A stretch of DNA of 64,000 nucleotides from Neptuniibacter marinus (GCF_001597725.1 NZ_LUTR01000007.1:55814-119813); one strand, 5' to 3'. Counted from the first letter of the stretch, positions 19,655-31,170 are shown. Notes: generated by a model from the letters alone, not told the origin. Program-made: numbers and translations.

Positions 19655-20992
19655 ATGAACAGATACCGCTTAACAAATATTAAACACCTACTACTAGCAC
19701 TATGCTTTAGCGCAGCGCTTGCGCCACTCAGTCAAGCTAAACAGATTGACCTCCAAGTTAATCTTGCCACCCCCGTTATGGAAGCTGAGCGTACACACAA
19801 TGCTTTTATTAAGATTTCCTTAGAAGCGTTCAAACAAGATCAACCACAAAAACGTATTCCCGCCAATATTGCTATCGTTCTGGACAAATCAGGTTCAATG
19901 CAGGGGGACAAGCTCTACCATGCAAAGAAAGCAGCTATCATGGCCATCAATCGATTAAGCCTTAACGATATTGTTTCAGTGGTCAGTTACGACAGTCGTG
20001 TCAATGTTGTCGTACCTGCAACAAAAGCGGGCGATACCGAACTGATCGCTCACTCAATTCAGCAGATCAACGCCAGTGGAAATACAGCCCTCTTTGCCGG
20101 TGTAAGCAAAGGATCGCAAGAACTTCGAAAGTTTTTAGATATGAACAAAGTCAACCGAGTCATTCTTCTATCCGACGGCTTAGCTAATGTAGGGCCTAGC
20201 GCCCCTAATGAACTTGGAAAACTAGGCTTATCCCTTGCTAAAGAAGGGATTAGTGTTACAACGATTGGTCTTGGCTTAGGTTATAACGAGGACTTAATGA
20301 CCCAGCTTGCAGGCTTCAGTGATGGTAACCATGCCTTTGTAGAGAAGGCAGAAGATCTAGCCAAGGTTTTTCAGTATGAGTTTGGTGATGTACTCTCTGT
20401 TGTCGCGCAAAGCGTTGAAATCCGCATAAAATGTAAAAACGGCGTACGCCCATTACGTGTTTTAGGACGTGAGGCTGATATCAGCGGGAATATGGTTAGC
20501 ACGCGAATGAACCAGCTTTATAGTGAACAGGAGAAGTTTATCATCCTAGAGGTAGAGGTCCCCGCCCAAGAAGATCGCTCCAACTTAGAACTTGTCGATG
20601 TTGATATCCGCTATAATGATCTATTTAATCAACGTAACGAACAATTATCGAGTAACGTAGTTGCACAGTTTAGTCGCTCTCAAGAGCAGATTGATGAGGC
20701 GGTAGATACTGAAACTTATGAAGCAGCGGCAGAACAAGTCGCAAATGAGTTCAATCGTGAGGCGGTAGAAAAAAGAGATCAAGGTGATATTCAAGGAGCA
20801 CAAAGCATCTTGCAAAAAAGCGCTGATTACTTAGATAATTTAGGCCAAGCATTAGCTTCACCCAAATTGATCGAGCAGAAAGAGGAAGCGCTTAAAGATG
20901 CAGACGAACTTGATGATGAGCAAGAATGGAGTAAAAAACGTAAAGAGCTAAAAGAACGTCAGTTCAAACGCTCTAAGCAGCAAAGCTACTAA
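19655..20992 (+). CDS. Secreted von Willebrand factor A domain protein
   Basis: A 445-residue protein with a signal peptide (about 1-28, cut after LSQA). The vWA domain (about 70-250) has an intact MIDAS motif DKSGSMQ (D77, S79, S81) and the downstream LLSDGLANVG metal site. It is followed by a beta-rich region and a C-terminal, very charged, probably coiled-coil stretch (about 340-445) ending in Lys/Arg. It is likely periplasmic or extracellular and binds a protein ligand through Mg2+. A two-component system follows 80 nt downstream. ATG 19655 has AGAGGA upstream. Partner and role are unknown. Confidence 0.8.
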   Translation: MNRYRLTNIKHLLLALCFSAALAPLSQAKQIDLQVNLATPVMEAERTHNAFIKISLEAFKQDQPQKRIPANIAIVLDKSGSMQGDKLYHAKKAAIMAINRLSLNDIVSVVSYDSRVNVVVPATKAGDTELIAHSIQQINASGNTALFAGVSKGSQELRKFLDMNKVNRVILLSDGLANVGPSAPNELGKLGLSLAKEGISVTTIGLGLGYNEDLMTQLAGFSDGNHAFVEKAEDLAKVFQYEFGDVLSVVAQSVEIRIKCKNGVRPLRVLGREADISGNMVSTRMNQLYSEQEKFIILEVEVPAQEDRSNLELVDVDIRYNDLFNQRNEQLSSNVVAQFSRSQEQIDEAVDTETYEAAAEQVANEFNREAVEKRDQGDIQGAQSILQKSADYLDNLGQALASPKLIEQKEEALKDADELDDEQEWSKKRKELKERQFKRSKQQSY

Positions 20993-21074
20993 GCTAATTT
21001 GACCACATAAAGGTTTAATCACCGATAAATCAGCCCTCAGATCTTGGGGGCTGAATAAGCAAAGCGAGAATGAT

Positions 21075-22880
21075 TTGAAAAAAACAGCCTTGTTACTCTG
21101 TGGATTGATTTTGATACCTATCCTTATTCTTGGCTGGTTATCTGTGCGTCTAGAACAAAACCAACAGCAGCTGATTCAGCATCAATTCCAAGCCTTAGTG
21201 GAAGTTAAATTAAAATCTGTTGATGGCTTATTTCAAGGCCATTTCCAACGTTTAGAGGCGGTCTTACAATCAGAAGCGGCGGAACTCAACCAAAACGCGT
21301 CATCTCAAGCACTTAGACAACTCAGTAAATCAAGTCCTTATATTGAGCAAGTTTTCATTCTTGATTCAACAAGAAAACTCATCTACCCCACCCCAACGAA
21401 TGCTACTGCTCAGGAAATCCAATTTCTTCAGCAAACAAAAACTTTATTGGAAACCCCTTCTCTCTTTACCCACACGCAAGAAAGCAATACCACAACCCAA
21501 AAAGCTAATGCACCAGAGCTATTAGCCCAAGCGCCTTACAGCGCACAATTGAAATCAGTGCCACAAACACAACGGTTAACACACTCAACAGAAAAAAGCA
21601 TTAATGCTGAGACTGAAATAGCTCCCCTTATCAGTCGTCGCTCCCAAGCAACATCATCAATAGCTGCTGATAGCCCTATAGCTTCTTCCAATATTAGCGA
21701 CAAGCAAGTAGAACAGGTAGAGCCTACAGATTCCGGTTGGATCGCTTGGTACAACAACACCCAACTTCAGCATATCTACTGGCAAACAACAGCCGATAAT
21801 CGTGTTATGGGATTTGCCATTAGCCGTGCCCGCTTACTCTCTGATTTAATTAATTTACTCCCAGATCAGTCAGAGATAACAGCAGAGCACCCTCTGAACA
21901 ACTCAATTATCACCCTCAAAAACAGTCGTGGTGAAGTCAGTTACGAATGGGGCAGCACAAAGGAAAACGCCGATCACCTAACACCGATTAAGACATTAAA
22001 CCTGAGCCACCCTTTAGGTAGTTGGCGATTAGAATACACCACTACCAGCCTTAGCAAACCTCAGCAAAACTGGTTAGAAAAACTGCTCATTATAGTAATA
22101 ACCTTAAGTGCTTTATCGGCACTTGGTTGGCTCGTATACAGAGAGCAAACCCGCGAGTCACGTTTAGCTCTCCAACGGGTAAATTTTGTTAATCAGGTCT
22201 CCCATGAATTAAAAACACCACTGACCAATGTACGCATGTATACCGAGATGCTGGAAAACCAACTTGATGATGAACAGGTTAAACAAAAGCGTTACTTAAA
22301 TATTATTAATAACGAAAGCAAGCGCCTCACACGCTTAATCGATAACGTACTCAGCTTTTCAAAGTTAGAACGTGACGGCTTAGACCTAAACCTGCAGATG
22401 GCTACTGTGCAAGAATGTATTAATAACACGCTAGAGGCATTTGCCCCCGCCTTTGCTCAGCGAGGAATAGACCCTAAGCTTACCAGCCACTGCGACACAA
22501 ACGTTTTATTAGATCCTCACTGTACTGAACAGATTTTAAATAACTTATTCAGTAACGCTGAGAAATACGCAGCTGATAGCGGTGTTCTACAGATAGAGTG
22601 CTGGCAGGAAGGTGACTACAGTTTTATTCGCATCCATGACAACGGCCCCGGTATAGATGAGTACTCATCAAGATCTATTTTTGAACAATTTTATCGCGCC
22701 AGTAACAAACTTACTGATGGTATTAGCGGTACCGGCATAGGTTTGAGCATTGCGCGCGAACTGGCACGCAAGCATGGCGGTGATCTGATTTTAGAATCAA
22801 CGACTCAAGGCGCCAGTTTCCTACTTAGCCTCTACACACCCGTAAGCCTAAGCCATTCACCCGCTAAAGGTAGTTTATGA
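21075..22880 (+). CDS. Sensor histidine kinase with large periplasmic domain
   Basis: A 601-residue kinase. A signal anchor (about 4-24) is followed by a long periplasmic region (25-335) with a Ser/Thr/Gln-rich low-complexity middle (about 130-215). The second span is about 337-354. HisKA has His377 in NQVSHELKTPLTN, and the HATPase domain has N box NNLFSNAEKYA, DNGPGI and GTGIGLSIAREL. Translation appears to start at TTG 21075, since the ATG at 21070 opens a two-codon frame. A hairpin (21030-21054, TCAGCCC/GGGCTGA) lies just upstream. The stop overlaps the regulator start by 4 nt. The signal is unknown; the vWA gene upstream may be functionally linked. Confidence 0.88.
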   Translation: MKKTALLLCGLILIPILILGWLSVRLEQNQQQLIQHQFQALVEVKLKSVDGLFQGHFQRLEAVLQSEAAELNQNASSQALRQLSKSSPYIEQVFILDSTRKLIYPTPTNATAQEIQFLQQTKTLLETPSLFTHTQESNTTTQKANAPELLAQAPYSAQLKSVPQTQRLTHSTEKSINAETEIAPLISRRSQATSSIAADSPIASSNISDKQVEQVEPTDSGWIAWYNNTQLQHIYWQTTADNRVMGFAISRARLLSDLINLLPDQSEITAEHPLNNSIITLKNSRGEVSYEWGSTKENADHLTPIKTLNLSHPLGSWRLEYTTTSLSKPQQNWLEKLLIIVITLSALSALGWLVYREQTRESRLALQRVNFVNQVSHELKTPLTNVRMYTEMLENQLDDEQVKQKRYLNIINNESKRLTRLIDNVLSFSKLERDGLDLNLQMATVQECINNTLEAFAPAFAQRGIDPKLTSHCDTNVLLDPHCTEQILNNLFSNAEKYAADSGVLQIECWQEGDYSFIRIHDNGPGIDEYSSRSIFEQFYRASNKLTDGISGTGIGLSIARELARKHGGDLILESTTQGASFLLSLYTPVSLSHSPAKGSL

Positions 22881-23572
22881 AAATTCTTATTGCAGAAGAT
22901 GATCTTAATATTAGGATGGGACTTTTCGATCTACTTGATAATGAAGGTTACACTTGTATAGAAGCCGATGATGGCGAGAGCGCCCTTCACTTATATATTG
23001 AACATCAACCCGACCTGATCTTACTCGATATTATGATGCCCAAAATGGATGGTTACACCCTGTGTAGGAAAATTCGCCAGCTTAACGAAACCGTTCCAGT
23101 GATCTTTATTACGGCAAAATCAGAAGAGATCGACCAAGTTCTAGGACTCGAGCTCGGTGCTGATGACTATATAAAAAAACCATTTGGCACCCGAGAAGTC
23201 ATCGCACGTATAAAAGCAGTCACACGCCGCTGCCTACAAACGCAGCAGCCGAGTGATCAACAAGAAGCGGAAACATTCTGGATGGATGATCTACGCGTTT
23301 TTCCGGCTCAACTACAAGCACAGCGTGAAGAGATCACATTTGAATTAAGCTTGCGAGATCTTAAAATTCTCCAACTCCTCCATCGCGAACAGGGCAAAGT
23401 TGTTGATCGAGACATGCTATTCAACGAATGCTGGGGAAGAGACTATTTACCAAGCAGTCGTACGCTAGATCAACATATTTCTAAATTACGCAAAGTGATT
23501 GAAGTCGATGCTAAAGCGCCTAAAGTCATTCAAACGGTGCACGGTATAGGTTACCGATTTATTCAGCATTAG
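22877..23572 (+). CDS. OmpR-family response regulator
   Basis: 231 residues. The receiver domain has an acidic pocket EDD (7-9), phospho-acceptor Asp51 in LLLDIMMPKMDGY and a conserved FITAKSEE lysine. The C-terminal winged helix of the OmpR/PhoB type carries SSRTLDQHISKLRKVIE as the recognition region and VHGIGYRF at the end. It is translationally coupled (ATGA) to the kinase upstream and is its obvious cognate partner. The targets are unknown; the adjacent vWA gene is the first candidate. Confidence 0.92.
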   Translation: MKILIAEDDLNIRMGLFDLLDNEGYTCIEADDGESALHLYIEHQPDLILLDIMMPKMDGYTLCRKIRQLNETVPVIFITAKSEEIDQVLGLELGADDYIKKPFGTREVIARIKAVTRRCLQTQQPSDQQEAETFWMDDLRVFPAQLQAQREEITFELSLRDLKILQLLHREQGKVVDRDMLFNECWGRDYLPSSRTLDQHISKLRKVIEVDAKAPKVIQTVHGIGYRFIQH

Positions 23573-23617
23573 CCGCTAACTTTTTAGGCTAAGTCGTAGT
23601 CTTTATAGCTGTCTCGG

Positions 23618-24076
23618 CTACCATCTCTTTGCTGCATCTAAGTCACTCTGTTTCTGCTCAACCCAGCATTCCCCTCCAGAAGAGATCTCTTTCTTCCAAA
23701 AAGGCGCACTCTTTTTTAGATAATCCATGATAAATTGAGCGGCTTCAAAAGCGTCAATTCGATGCGCACTACCCACCCCGACAAATACGATATTTTCATT
23801 AAGACTAAGCCGCCCTACACGATGACTAATCACTATATTACCTAGATTCCAACGCTCCCGTGCTTGCTCAGCAATTTCCTCTAAAGCCCGCTCAGTCATG
23901 CCTGAATAATGCTCTAAAAACAGCGCATCTAATGTATTATTTGTAGTTGCTAATTCACGTACTATACCAGTGAACGTAACAATGGCACCGCTAGTCGCAT
24001 CATTTGCTCTCACACGTTCAGAAAGATCCCCTATATCAAAGTCATCCGTTTGGACATATACCTGAGTCGTTGCCAT
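23618..24076 (-). CDS. moaE: Molybdopterin synthase catalytic subunit MoaE
   Basis: The large subunit that, with thiocarboxylated MoaD, converts precursor Z to molybdopterin. The 152 residues include the family stretches SGAIVTFTGIVRE, LEHYSGMTE, ISHRVGRLSLNE and HRIDAFEAAQFIMDYLKKS, followed by the FWKKE segment with the active-site Lys. No moaD, moaA or moaC lies in the window, so this is an isolated moa gene. Convergent with the response regulator gene. Confidence 0.93.
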   Translation of the reverse strand: MATTQVYVQTDDFDIGDLSERVRANDATSGAIVTFTGIVRELATTNNTLDALFLEHYSGMTERALEEIAEQARERWNLGNIVISHRVGRLSLNENIVFVGVGSAHRIDAFEAAQFIMDYLKKSAPFWKKEISSGGECWVEQKQSDLDAAKRW

Positions 24077-24245
24077 ATCACTTTGCCTCTTAAACTAATA
24101 ACACAGATCATAGCACTAAGGCGCATAGAGATGCGTCACCATAGACGAGTGTTTTTATCTATCAAACAACAGCATTTGATGCTATTGTGTGGCGCTTATT
24201 TTGTACGTATGAATTCGAATAATTACGATCAAATTTCTGAGGAAT

Positions 24246-24698
24246 ATGATGGATTGGTATCCTCATGCCACTGTTGCTGTCATCGTTGAAAAAAACGGAA
24301 AATTTCTACTCATAGAAGAACAATCTTCCGGTGAAATTGTATTCAATCAACCAGCTGGCCATATTGAGGAAGGGGAAACCTTTGTTCAAGCGGCTTGTAG
24401 AGAAACACTTGAAGAATCCGCTTGGCATGTAAAACCCCGCTACCTTATCGGTTTTTATGTTTATAAATCGAGTATTAACAACAAAACTTATCATCGCGCC
24501 TGTTTTTACGCTGAAGCCATTAAACACGATGCGGATAGAACCTTAGATGAAGGTATTATCCAGACGGTTTGGATGACCCGCGATGAAGTTGCAAGCAATA
24601 TGCACAAACTCCGTAGTCCAATGGTGTTACAGTGCATTGATGACTATATTGCAGGCAAACAATACCCGTTAGAACTCATTCACGAATACAGTAACTAA
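24246..24698 (+). CDS. nudJ: Nudix phosphatase NudJ
   Basis: A small Nudix hydrolase (150 residues). E. coli NudJ hydrolyses thiamine pyrophosphate precursors and nucleoside tri/diphosphates. The Nudix box is [20 protein letters not shown]; the usual Gly after EE-x is Ala (EESAW). The motif FNQPAGHIE is typical of NudJ. It is followed at 13 nt by mnmA, and the order nudJ-mnmA-hflD-purB is the same as in E. coli. GAGGAAT precedes the tandem ATGs at 24246/24249, and either could start. Confidence 0.88.
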   Translation: MMDWYPHATVAVIVEKNGKFLLIEEQSSGEIVFNQPAGHIEEGETFVQAACRETLEESAWHVKPRYLIGFYVYKSSINNKTYHRACFYAEAIKHDADRTLDEGIIQTVWMTRDEVASNMHKLRSPMVLQCIDDYIAGKQYPLELIHEYSN

Positions 24699-24711
24699 TC
24701 GAAAAAAACCC

Positions 24712-25827
24712 ATGACTGATCATAGCCAGACTAAAGTGATCGTCGGCATGTCCGGCGGCGTTGACTCATCCGTATCAGCCCTACTCCTTATACAGCAAGG
24801 ATATGAGGTTGAAGGCCTGTTTATGAAAAACTGGGATGAGGATGATGGTACTGAATACTGTACAGCTAAAGATGATTTAGCTGATGCGCAAGCCGTCTGC
24901 GATAAGCTAGGTATTAAATTACATACCGCCAACTTTGCGGCGGAGTACTGGGACAATGTATTTGAACATTTTCTAGAAGAATATAAAGCGGGCCGTACAC
25001 CGAATCCCGATATTCTATGCAATCGTGAAATCAAATTTAAAGCCTTTCTTGAGTACGCTATAGAGTTGGGCGCGGATATGATCGCTACCGGTCATTACGT
25101 TCGCCGAGGTCTACGGGAGGGGAAAACCCGCTTACTTAAAGGGCTTGATAACAACAAAGATCAAAGTTACTTCCTACATCAAGTAGGCCAACCGGAGATA
25201 GAGAAAACCCTTTTCCCCGTAGGAGAATTGGAAAAACCAGAGGTCAGAAAGCTCGCAGAAGCTCATGATCTGGTTACGCATAATAAAAAAGACAGCACCG
25301 GCATCTGCTTTATTGGCGAACGTCGCTTTAGTGATTTTCTGAAACAGTATCTACCAGCTCAACCCGGTAAGATAAAAACACCGACAGGCGACCAGATAGG
25401 CGAACACGCGGGCTTAATGTATTACACCATAGGGCAGCGCCAAGGCCTGCATATTGGTGGGCTTAAAGATTACCCAGAAGAACCTTGGTTTGTCGCGGGC
25501 AAAGATCTAGAGCACAATGTACTTATCGCCGTACAAGGTAAGCAGCACGATCTACTGTTTACCGATTGGTTAACCGCCGATGAGATTTTTTGGATAAATG
25601 ACGAAGAGCCACCACTACCTTATCGTTGCAAAGCTAAAGTACGTTATCGTCAATCTGATCAAGAGTGTATTATTGAACGCCACGGTGATTCCGGTTACCT
25701 CATCCGTTTTAATGAACCCCAACGAGCAGTCACACCCGGCCAATCCGTTGTTATTTATAGTGATGATGTATGCTTGGGTGGTGGCGTAATAGAAAACACT
25801 GGCAAGAATGAATCGTTAGATAGCTGA
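24712..25827 (+). CDS. mnmA: tRNA-specific 2-thiouridylase MnmA
   Basis: Adds sulfur to U34 of tRNA Lys, Glu and Gln. The 371-residue enzyme has the PP-loop SGGVDSS (14-20), the catalytic Cys103 in [11 protein letters not shown], and the second, persulfide-bearing Cys199 in [10 protein letters not shown]. The C-terminal beta-barrel domain is complete. It lies in a co-directional block with nudJ upstream and hflD 10 nt downstream. Confidence 0.97.
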   Translation: MTDHSQTKVIVGMSGGVDSSVSALLLIQQGYEVEGLFMKNWDEDDGTEYCTAKDDLADAQAVCDKLGIKLHTANFAAEYWDNVFEHFLEEYKAGRTPNPDILCNREIKFKAFLEYAIELGADMIATGHYVRRGLREGKTRLLKGLDNNKDQSYFLHQVGQPEIEKTLFPVGELEKPEVRKLAEAHDLVTHNKKDSTGICFIGERRFSDFLKQYLPAQPGKIKTPTGDQIGEHAGLMYYTIGQRQGLHIGGLKDYPEEPWFVAGKDLEHNVLIAVQGKQHDLLFTDWLTADEIFWINDEEPPLPYRCKAKVRYRQSDQECIIERHGDSGYLIRFNEPQRAVTPGQSVVIYSDDVCLGGGVIENTGKNESLDS

Positions 25828-25837
25828 GAGGTTTAAG

Positions 25838-26533
25838 GTGTCACGTCAACATGATGAACAAACATTAGGCCTGGCCGGAATTTTCCAAGCAGCAGCCTTA
25901 GTCGAGCAGATAGCTACACGCGGAATGGTTGCCCAAAACAGCCTTGAAACCTCTATCTACAGCATTATGCAACTCGATCCCGCTTGCTCTGAAGATATTT
26001 ACGGTGGCGCTGCAGACTTACCCTATAACCTCCACCTTGGGTTGCAAAACCTAAAAGATATTGTTGATAAGCCACGTGCTGAACATAATAAAGATGTTAT
26101 TCGCTACGTACTTAGCATGGTGCATTTAGAGCGTAAGTTAAGCTCAAATCCCGAAATGCTTCAAACGATTGGCCACCGTTTGAAGCAAGTCACAGAACAA
26201 GCAAAATACTTTAATTCCGAAAACCAATACTCTGAAGCTAATTTAGCGCCAGAGCATGAACTCGCTTTAACACCATCAACATACTGCCACCCTAATGTTG
26301 TCGCAAATCTAGCAAGCCTTTATCAAGACACCATTAGCTCGTTCAGCTTCCGTATCCAAGTAACAGGCGACCCAAGGCATCTGCAGAACAGTGAAAATGC
26401 GGCAAAGATTCGCGCCCTACTCCTTGCGGGTATCCGCAGTGCGATGTTATGGCGCCAAAAAGGCGGAAAACGTTGGCACCTACTCTTTTTTAAATCACGC
26501 CTTCGCCCCTCATTAAAAAATATAATGGGTTAA
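25838..26533 (+). CDS. hflD: HflD homologue
   Basis: A membrane-associated protein named in E. coli for its effect on lambda lysogenisation through CII binding. Its housekeeping role is unclear. The 231-residue sequence matches the family start (LGLAGIFQAAALVEQIA) and central segments (QNSLETSIYSIMQLDP, IRYVLSMVHLERKL). It starts at GTG 25838 with GAGGTTTAAG upstream. It follows mnmA by 10 nt, a linkage conserved across gammaproteobacteria. The C terminus is Lys/Arg-rich. Confidence 0.9.
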   Translation: MSRQHDEQTLGLAGIFQAAALVEQIATRGMVAQNSLETSIYSIMQLDPACSEDIYGGAADLPYNLHLGLQNLKDIVDKPRAEHNKDVIRYVLSMVHLERKLSSNPEMLQTIGHRLKQVTEQAKYFNSENQYSEANLAPEHELALTPSTYCHPNVVANLASLYQDTISSFSFRIQVTGDPRHLQNSENAAKIRALLLAGIRSAMLWRQKGGKRWHLLFFKSRLRPSLKNIMG

Positions 26534-26596
26534 GTTGTTCCTGATAAGGTTCTACCCCTGCATTACTTTATTGTCTGGATTTGTCGGCACTAGCCC

Positions 26597-28026
<1,430 letters not shown>

Positions 28027-28056
28027 AAATGGTGCTTTGGGCTCAATTTAGATTTT

Positions 28057-28082
28057 AAAAACGGGGCTATGGCCCCGTTTTT
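28057..28082 (+). terminator. Terminator after purB
   Basis: Hairpin AACGGGGC, 4-nt loop, GCCCCGTT, flanked by A and T tracts. It ends about 20 nt before the next ATG, so the downstream gene likely has little read-through or uses its own weak promoter. Confidence 0.92.
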
Positions 28083-28102
28083 ATTATTATGGATCAAGCC
28101 TT

Positions 28103-28939
28103 ATGGAATACCTTACTCGCCCCGACTTAACTAAGATTCATTTCGTCTCACTTGGTGAAGGAAACAAAACCTTAATATTCCTTCATGGCTGGACCGCCTG
28201 TGTACGTGAATGGCTACCCTTTGCCTCAGAGCTAGCCCAGCAGCACCGAGTCGTCTGTTGGGATGCACGAGGACACGGAGGGCACCCCTATTCCGAAGGC
28301 ACGAATATGACACTCCCCGAAATGGCTGACGATCTTCATACACTACTTAATTATTTAGATATTCAAGAAGCTGTCATTATTGGCCACTCTCTGGGCGCTT
28401 TAACGACTTGGGAATATATTCGTAAATATGGCCAAGACCGTATTGCAGGATTATGTATGGTTGATCACTCGCCGAAACTACTTACCGACGATGAATGGAA
28501 TCATGGTGTTTATGGTGAATTTAGCAGCAAAAACAATGAAACCTTTATCCAACTACTAAAACAAGACTTCACTCAAAGTGTTTTAGAACTCATTGCTTAT
28601 GGTATGCACTATCAATCGTTACAAAACTTCCAACAAAACTCCCACAGTTTTCAAAAAATGCGCGATTATTTACAAAAGCAAAATGCGCCATTACTTATCG
28701 CGTGTTGGGAAAACATAACACAGCAGGATTATCGTGATGTTCTACCTACAATAAATACACCGACCTTGCTAATTTATGGTGAAGAAAGCCAATTTTATTG
28801 CGCAAAGTTACAAAACTGGGTTCATCAACATATTGAAAATTCCGAACTGCTTGTCTACCCTAGCGCGGACCACTCACCCCATTTGTGGCATAGACATAAA
28901 TTTATCTATGACCTTAACCGCTTTGTTGATGCTTTGTGA
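28103..28939 (+). CDS. Alpha/beta hydrolase
   Basis: A 278-residue cytoplasmic hydrolase. The oxyanion-hole stretch is FLHGWTACVREW (27-38). The nucleophile is Ser96 in IIGHSLGAL, an acid Asp is probable around 240, and the catalytic His is in the SADHSPHLW segment near the C terminus. The substrate cannot be predicted. Its TGA lies 11 nt before the chosen trmJ ATG, and the two are probably co-transcribed. Confidence 0.82.
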   Translation: MEYLTRPDLTKIHFVSLGEGNKTLIFLHGWTACVREWLPFASELAQQHRVVCWDARGHGGHPYSEGTNMTLPEMADDLHTLLNYLDIQEAVIIGHSLGALTTWEYIRKYGQDRIAGLCMVDHSPKLLTDDEWNHGVYGEFSSKNNETFIQLLKQDFTQSVLELIAYGMHYQSLQNFQQNSHSFQKMRDYLQKQNAPLLIACWENITQQDYRDVLPTINTPTLLIYGEESQFYCAKLQNWVHQHIENSELLVYPSADHSPHLWHRHKFIYDLNRFVDAL

Positions 28940-28950
28940 GATCTCCTGAA

Positions 28951-29676
28951 ATGCTATCAAACATTAGAGTTGTACTAATCAACACCTTCCACCCAGGTAA
29001 TATTGGCGCCGCAGCCCGCGCTATGAAAAACATGGGTCTAAACAATTTATACCTTGTGGAGCCGAGAGAGTTTCCAAGCCCTGAAGCGGATTCCCGAGCT
29101 GCGGGTGCCAAAGATCTGTTAGACAATGCGGTAATCGTCAGTTCACTAGAAGAAGCTATTTCAGACTGCCAGTTAGTGATAGGTACCAGCGCACGAACCA
29201 AACGCACCTTCGACCTTCCTCTCCTCAATGCGAGAAAAGGCGCTGAGCGGATCGTAGCAGAATCAGAACAAGGCAATGTAGCACTGGTTTTTGGCCGAGA
29301 AACCATGGGACTACATAACGATGAACTACAGCAATGCAATGTTCATATTTACATTCCTGCCAATCCTGAGTATCCCGTACTCAATGTATCCCAAGCGATC
29401 CAACTGCTTTGCTATGAAGTCTATGTGGCAACAGAAGAAAAAACTTATACCCCTATTGAAGAAGAATACCCTCGCCAAAAAGAGATGACTCTGTTTTATA
29501 GCCATCTAGAAAAAGTGTTACGCACAACGGAATTTATAATTCCTCAACATGAGGGTAAAGTACTAGATAAGTTACGTCGTTTTTTCAATCGCTCTCGTCC
29601 AGAGCGTACAGAGCTTAATATGCTTCGAGGTATATTAACTTCGATTGAAGAGACCGTAGAAAGGCTAAAGAAATAA
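28951..29676 (+). CDS. trmJ: tRNA (Cm32/Um32) 2'-O-methyltransferase TrmJ
   Basis: A SPOUT-class methyltransferase acting on position 32 of tRNA. 241 residues from the ATG at 28951 (MLSNIRVVLI), which aligns with E. coli TrmJ. Visible motifs are HPGNIGAAARAMKNMG at the N terminus, FGRETMGLHNDEL, and the knot segment LNVSQAIQLLCYEV. The C-terminal part has a helical extension. A GTG at 28936 overlapping the upstream stop codon is an alternative start. Confidence 0.9.
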   Translation: MLSNIRVVLINTFHPGNIGAAARAMKNMGLNNLYLVEPREFPSPEADSRAAGAKDLLDNAVIVSSLEEAISDCQLVIGTSARTKRTFDLPLLNARKGAERIVAESEQGNVALVFGRETMGLHNDELQQCNVHIYIPANPEYPVLNVSQAIQLLCYEVYVATEEKTYTPIEEEYPRQKEMTLFYSHLEKVLRTTEFIIPQHEGKVLDKLRRFFNRSRPERTELNMLRGILTSIEETVERLKK

Positions 29677-29723
29677 CTCCTATACTAGCCAGATAACCGA
29701 CTGACAAATTGAGACAAACTAAG

Positions 29724-29972
29724 ATGGAAGATCAACTAGACGTTTTATTAAAACAAGCGGATGAACTACGTGCTGGTATTAAACAGATGCAAGATGAGTC
29801 AAAAATGATGGGCTACAACGCCGTAGGCATACGCCAAAGTGCCGAAACTATCCAAAAGTGTCTCCAAAAAGTAGGCAATAACAAGATTGCAGCGTTAGCT
29901 AACCGTGATAAACGTAAAGTTTATGACGAAATGGAGAAAGCCGTTGAAGAGTTAATGGAGTTTATAAAGTAG
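29724..29972 (+). CDS. Small helical protein upstream of roxA
   Basis: An 82-residue, highly charged protein of predicted helical or coiled-coil character (MEDQLDVLLKQADELRAGIK at the start). No signal peptide or known motif was recognised. Its stop overlaps the GTG start of roxA by one base (TAGTG), so the pair is translationally coupled. Function unknown. A TTG 15 nt upstream is a weaker start. Confidence 0.65.
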   Translation: MEDQLDVLLKQADELRAGIKQMQDESKMMGYNAVGIRQSAETIQKCLQKVGNNKIAALANRDKRKVYDEMEKAVEELMEFIK

Positions 29973-31123
29973 TGAACTCCCCATTTGGCGATATCAGTGT
30001 AGAAACCTTCCTACGCGAGTACTGGCAGAAAAAGCCATTGCTCATACGTAATGCTTTTCCTAACTTTGAAGCCCCAGTAAGTCCTGACGAGCTAGCAGGC
30101 ATGGCCTTAGAAGAGGAAGTAGAATCACGTTTAATTATCCAGTCCCCAGATGGCAAAGACTGGAAACTTGAACATGGCCCTCTGAGCGAAAGCACTTTTA
30201 CAGATCTACCGGATAGCCATTGGACACTCTTAGTGCAATCGGTCGATCATTGGATTCCCGAGGCTAACGAGTTATTAGAATATTTCCGCTTTGTACCGAA
30301 CTGGCGACTTGATGACCTTATGGTAAGTTACGCTACTGATGGTGGCGGGGTTGGCCCTCATTACGACAATTACGATGTATTCTTAATCCAAGCATCGGGG
30401 ACTCGACGCTGGGAAGTCGGTGGCACTTATGGCGAAGACTCACCCCGCCGTAACGATGTCCCCGTTATGATTCTCCCTGAATGGATCCCCGAACAAAGCT
30501 GGGATTTAAACCCCGGTGATATGCTCTACGTACCACCGAGGCTTGGCCATAATGGTTACGCTATTGGTGATGACTGTATGACCTACTCCGTAGGCTTCAG
30601 AGCGCCCTCCCATCAAGAGATGATGGCAGACTTCACTGACTATCTAGACAATATAACTACCGCTGAAGACCGCTACAGTGATGCTGATCTGAAACAGCAA
30701 GATAATCCAGGTGAAATCACCTGCGAAGCGCTAGATCGCGTAAAAGCGATTATGCACGAATATATCGACAGCCCTGAACTCCTCTCCCACTGGTTTGGTC
30801 AATTTATGACAGAGCCCAAAAACCAGGAACAAGGTGCAGATCAAAGTTGCGAGCTAGATGAAGCTGAAATTAAGCAATTGCTAGATGACGAGACTCCTTT
30901 ATGCCGAAGCGAAGGCTCTCGTTTTGCTTTTAATAGAGTAGATAATCACTTTATTCTTTTCGTCGACGGTAAAGGCTGTGCCTGTAGCCAAGGTCAGATT
31001 CAATTAGCGGAAAGTTTATGTGCAAATTTATACCAAGAAAAAATAGAGCCTAGCGAAGAAAATATTGAGCTACTCAAGGCATTACTTCTACAAGGCTCGG
31101 TCTACTTCTTAGAAGAGGAATAG
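29972..31123 (+). CDS. roxA: Ribosomal protein uL16 arginine hydroxylase RoxA/YcfD
   Basis: A 2-oxoglutarate/Fe(II) JmjC-type oxygenase. The E. coli enzyme hydroxylates Arg81 of ribosomal protein L16. The iron triad is visible: His130 and Asp132 in GPHYDNYDVF, and His193 in PRLGHNGYA. The N-terminal FLREYWQKKPLLIRNAFP is the family signature. After the JmjC fold come the dimerisation and winged-helix regions, with a cysteine-containing GKGCACSQGQ segment. Length 383 matches E. coli (373). It starts at GTG 29972 coupled to the small gene upstream. Confidence 0.92.
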   Translation: MNSPFGDISVETFLREYWQKKPLLIRNAFPNFEAPVSPDELAGMALEEEVESRLIIQSPDGKDWKLEHGPLSESTFTDLPDSHWTLLVQSVDHWIPEANELLEYFRFVPNWRLDDLMVSYATDGGGVGPHYDNYDVFLIQASGTRRWEVGGTYGEDSPRRNDVPVMILPEWIPEQSWDLNPGDMLYVPPRLGHNGYAIGDDCMTYSVGFRAPSHQEMMADFTDYLDNITTAEDRYSDADLKQQDNPGEITCEALDRVKAIMHEYIDSPELLSHWFGQFMTEPKNQEQGADQSCELDEAEIKQLLDDETPLCRSEGSRFAFNRVDNHFILFVDGKGCACSQGQIQLAESLCANLYQEKIEPSEENIELLKALLLQGSVYFLEEE

Positions 31124-31141
31124 AGAGTACAACCTTAGCTA

Positions 31142-31170
31142 GAGACAAACATTACTAGACTGTTTGTCTC
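31142..31170 (+). terminator. Terminator after roxA
   Basis: A 10 bp stem GAGACAAACA / TGTTTGTCTC with a 9-nt loop is followed by a pyrimidine-rich tract (TCGTTCTCTT). It lies 19 nt downstream of the roxA stop codon. The T tract is imperfect. Confidence 0.7.
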
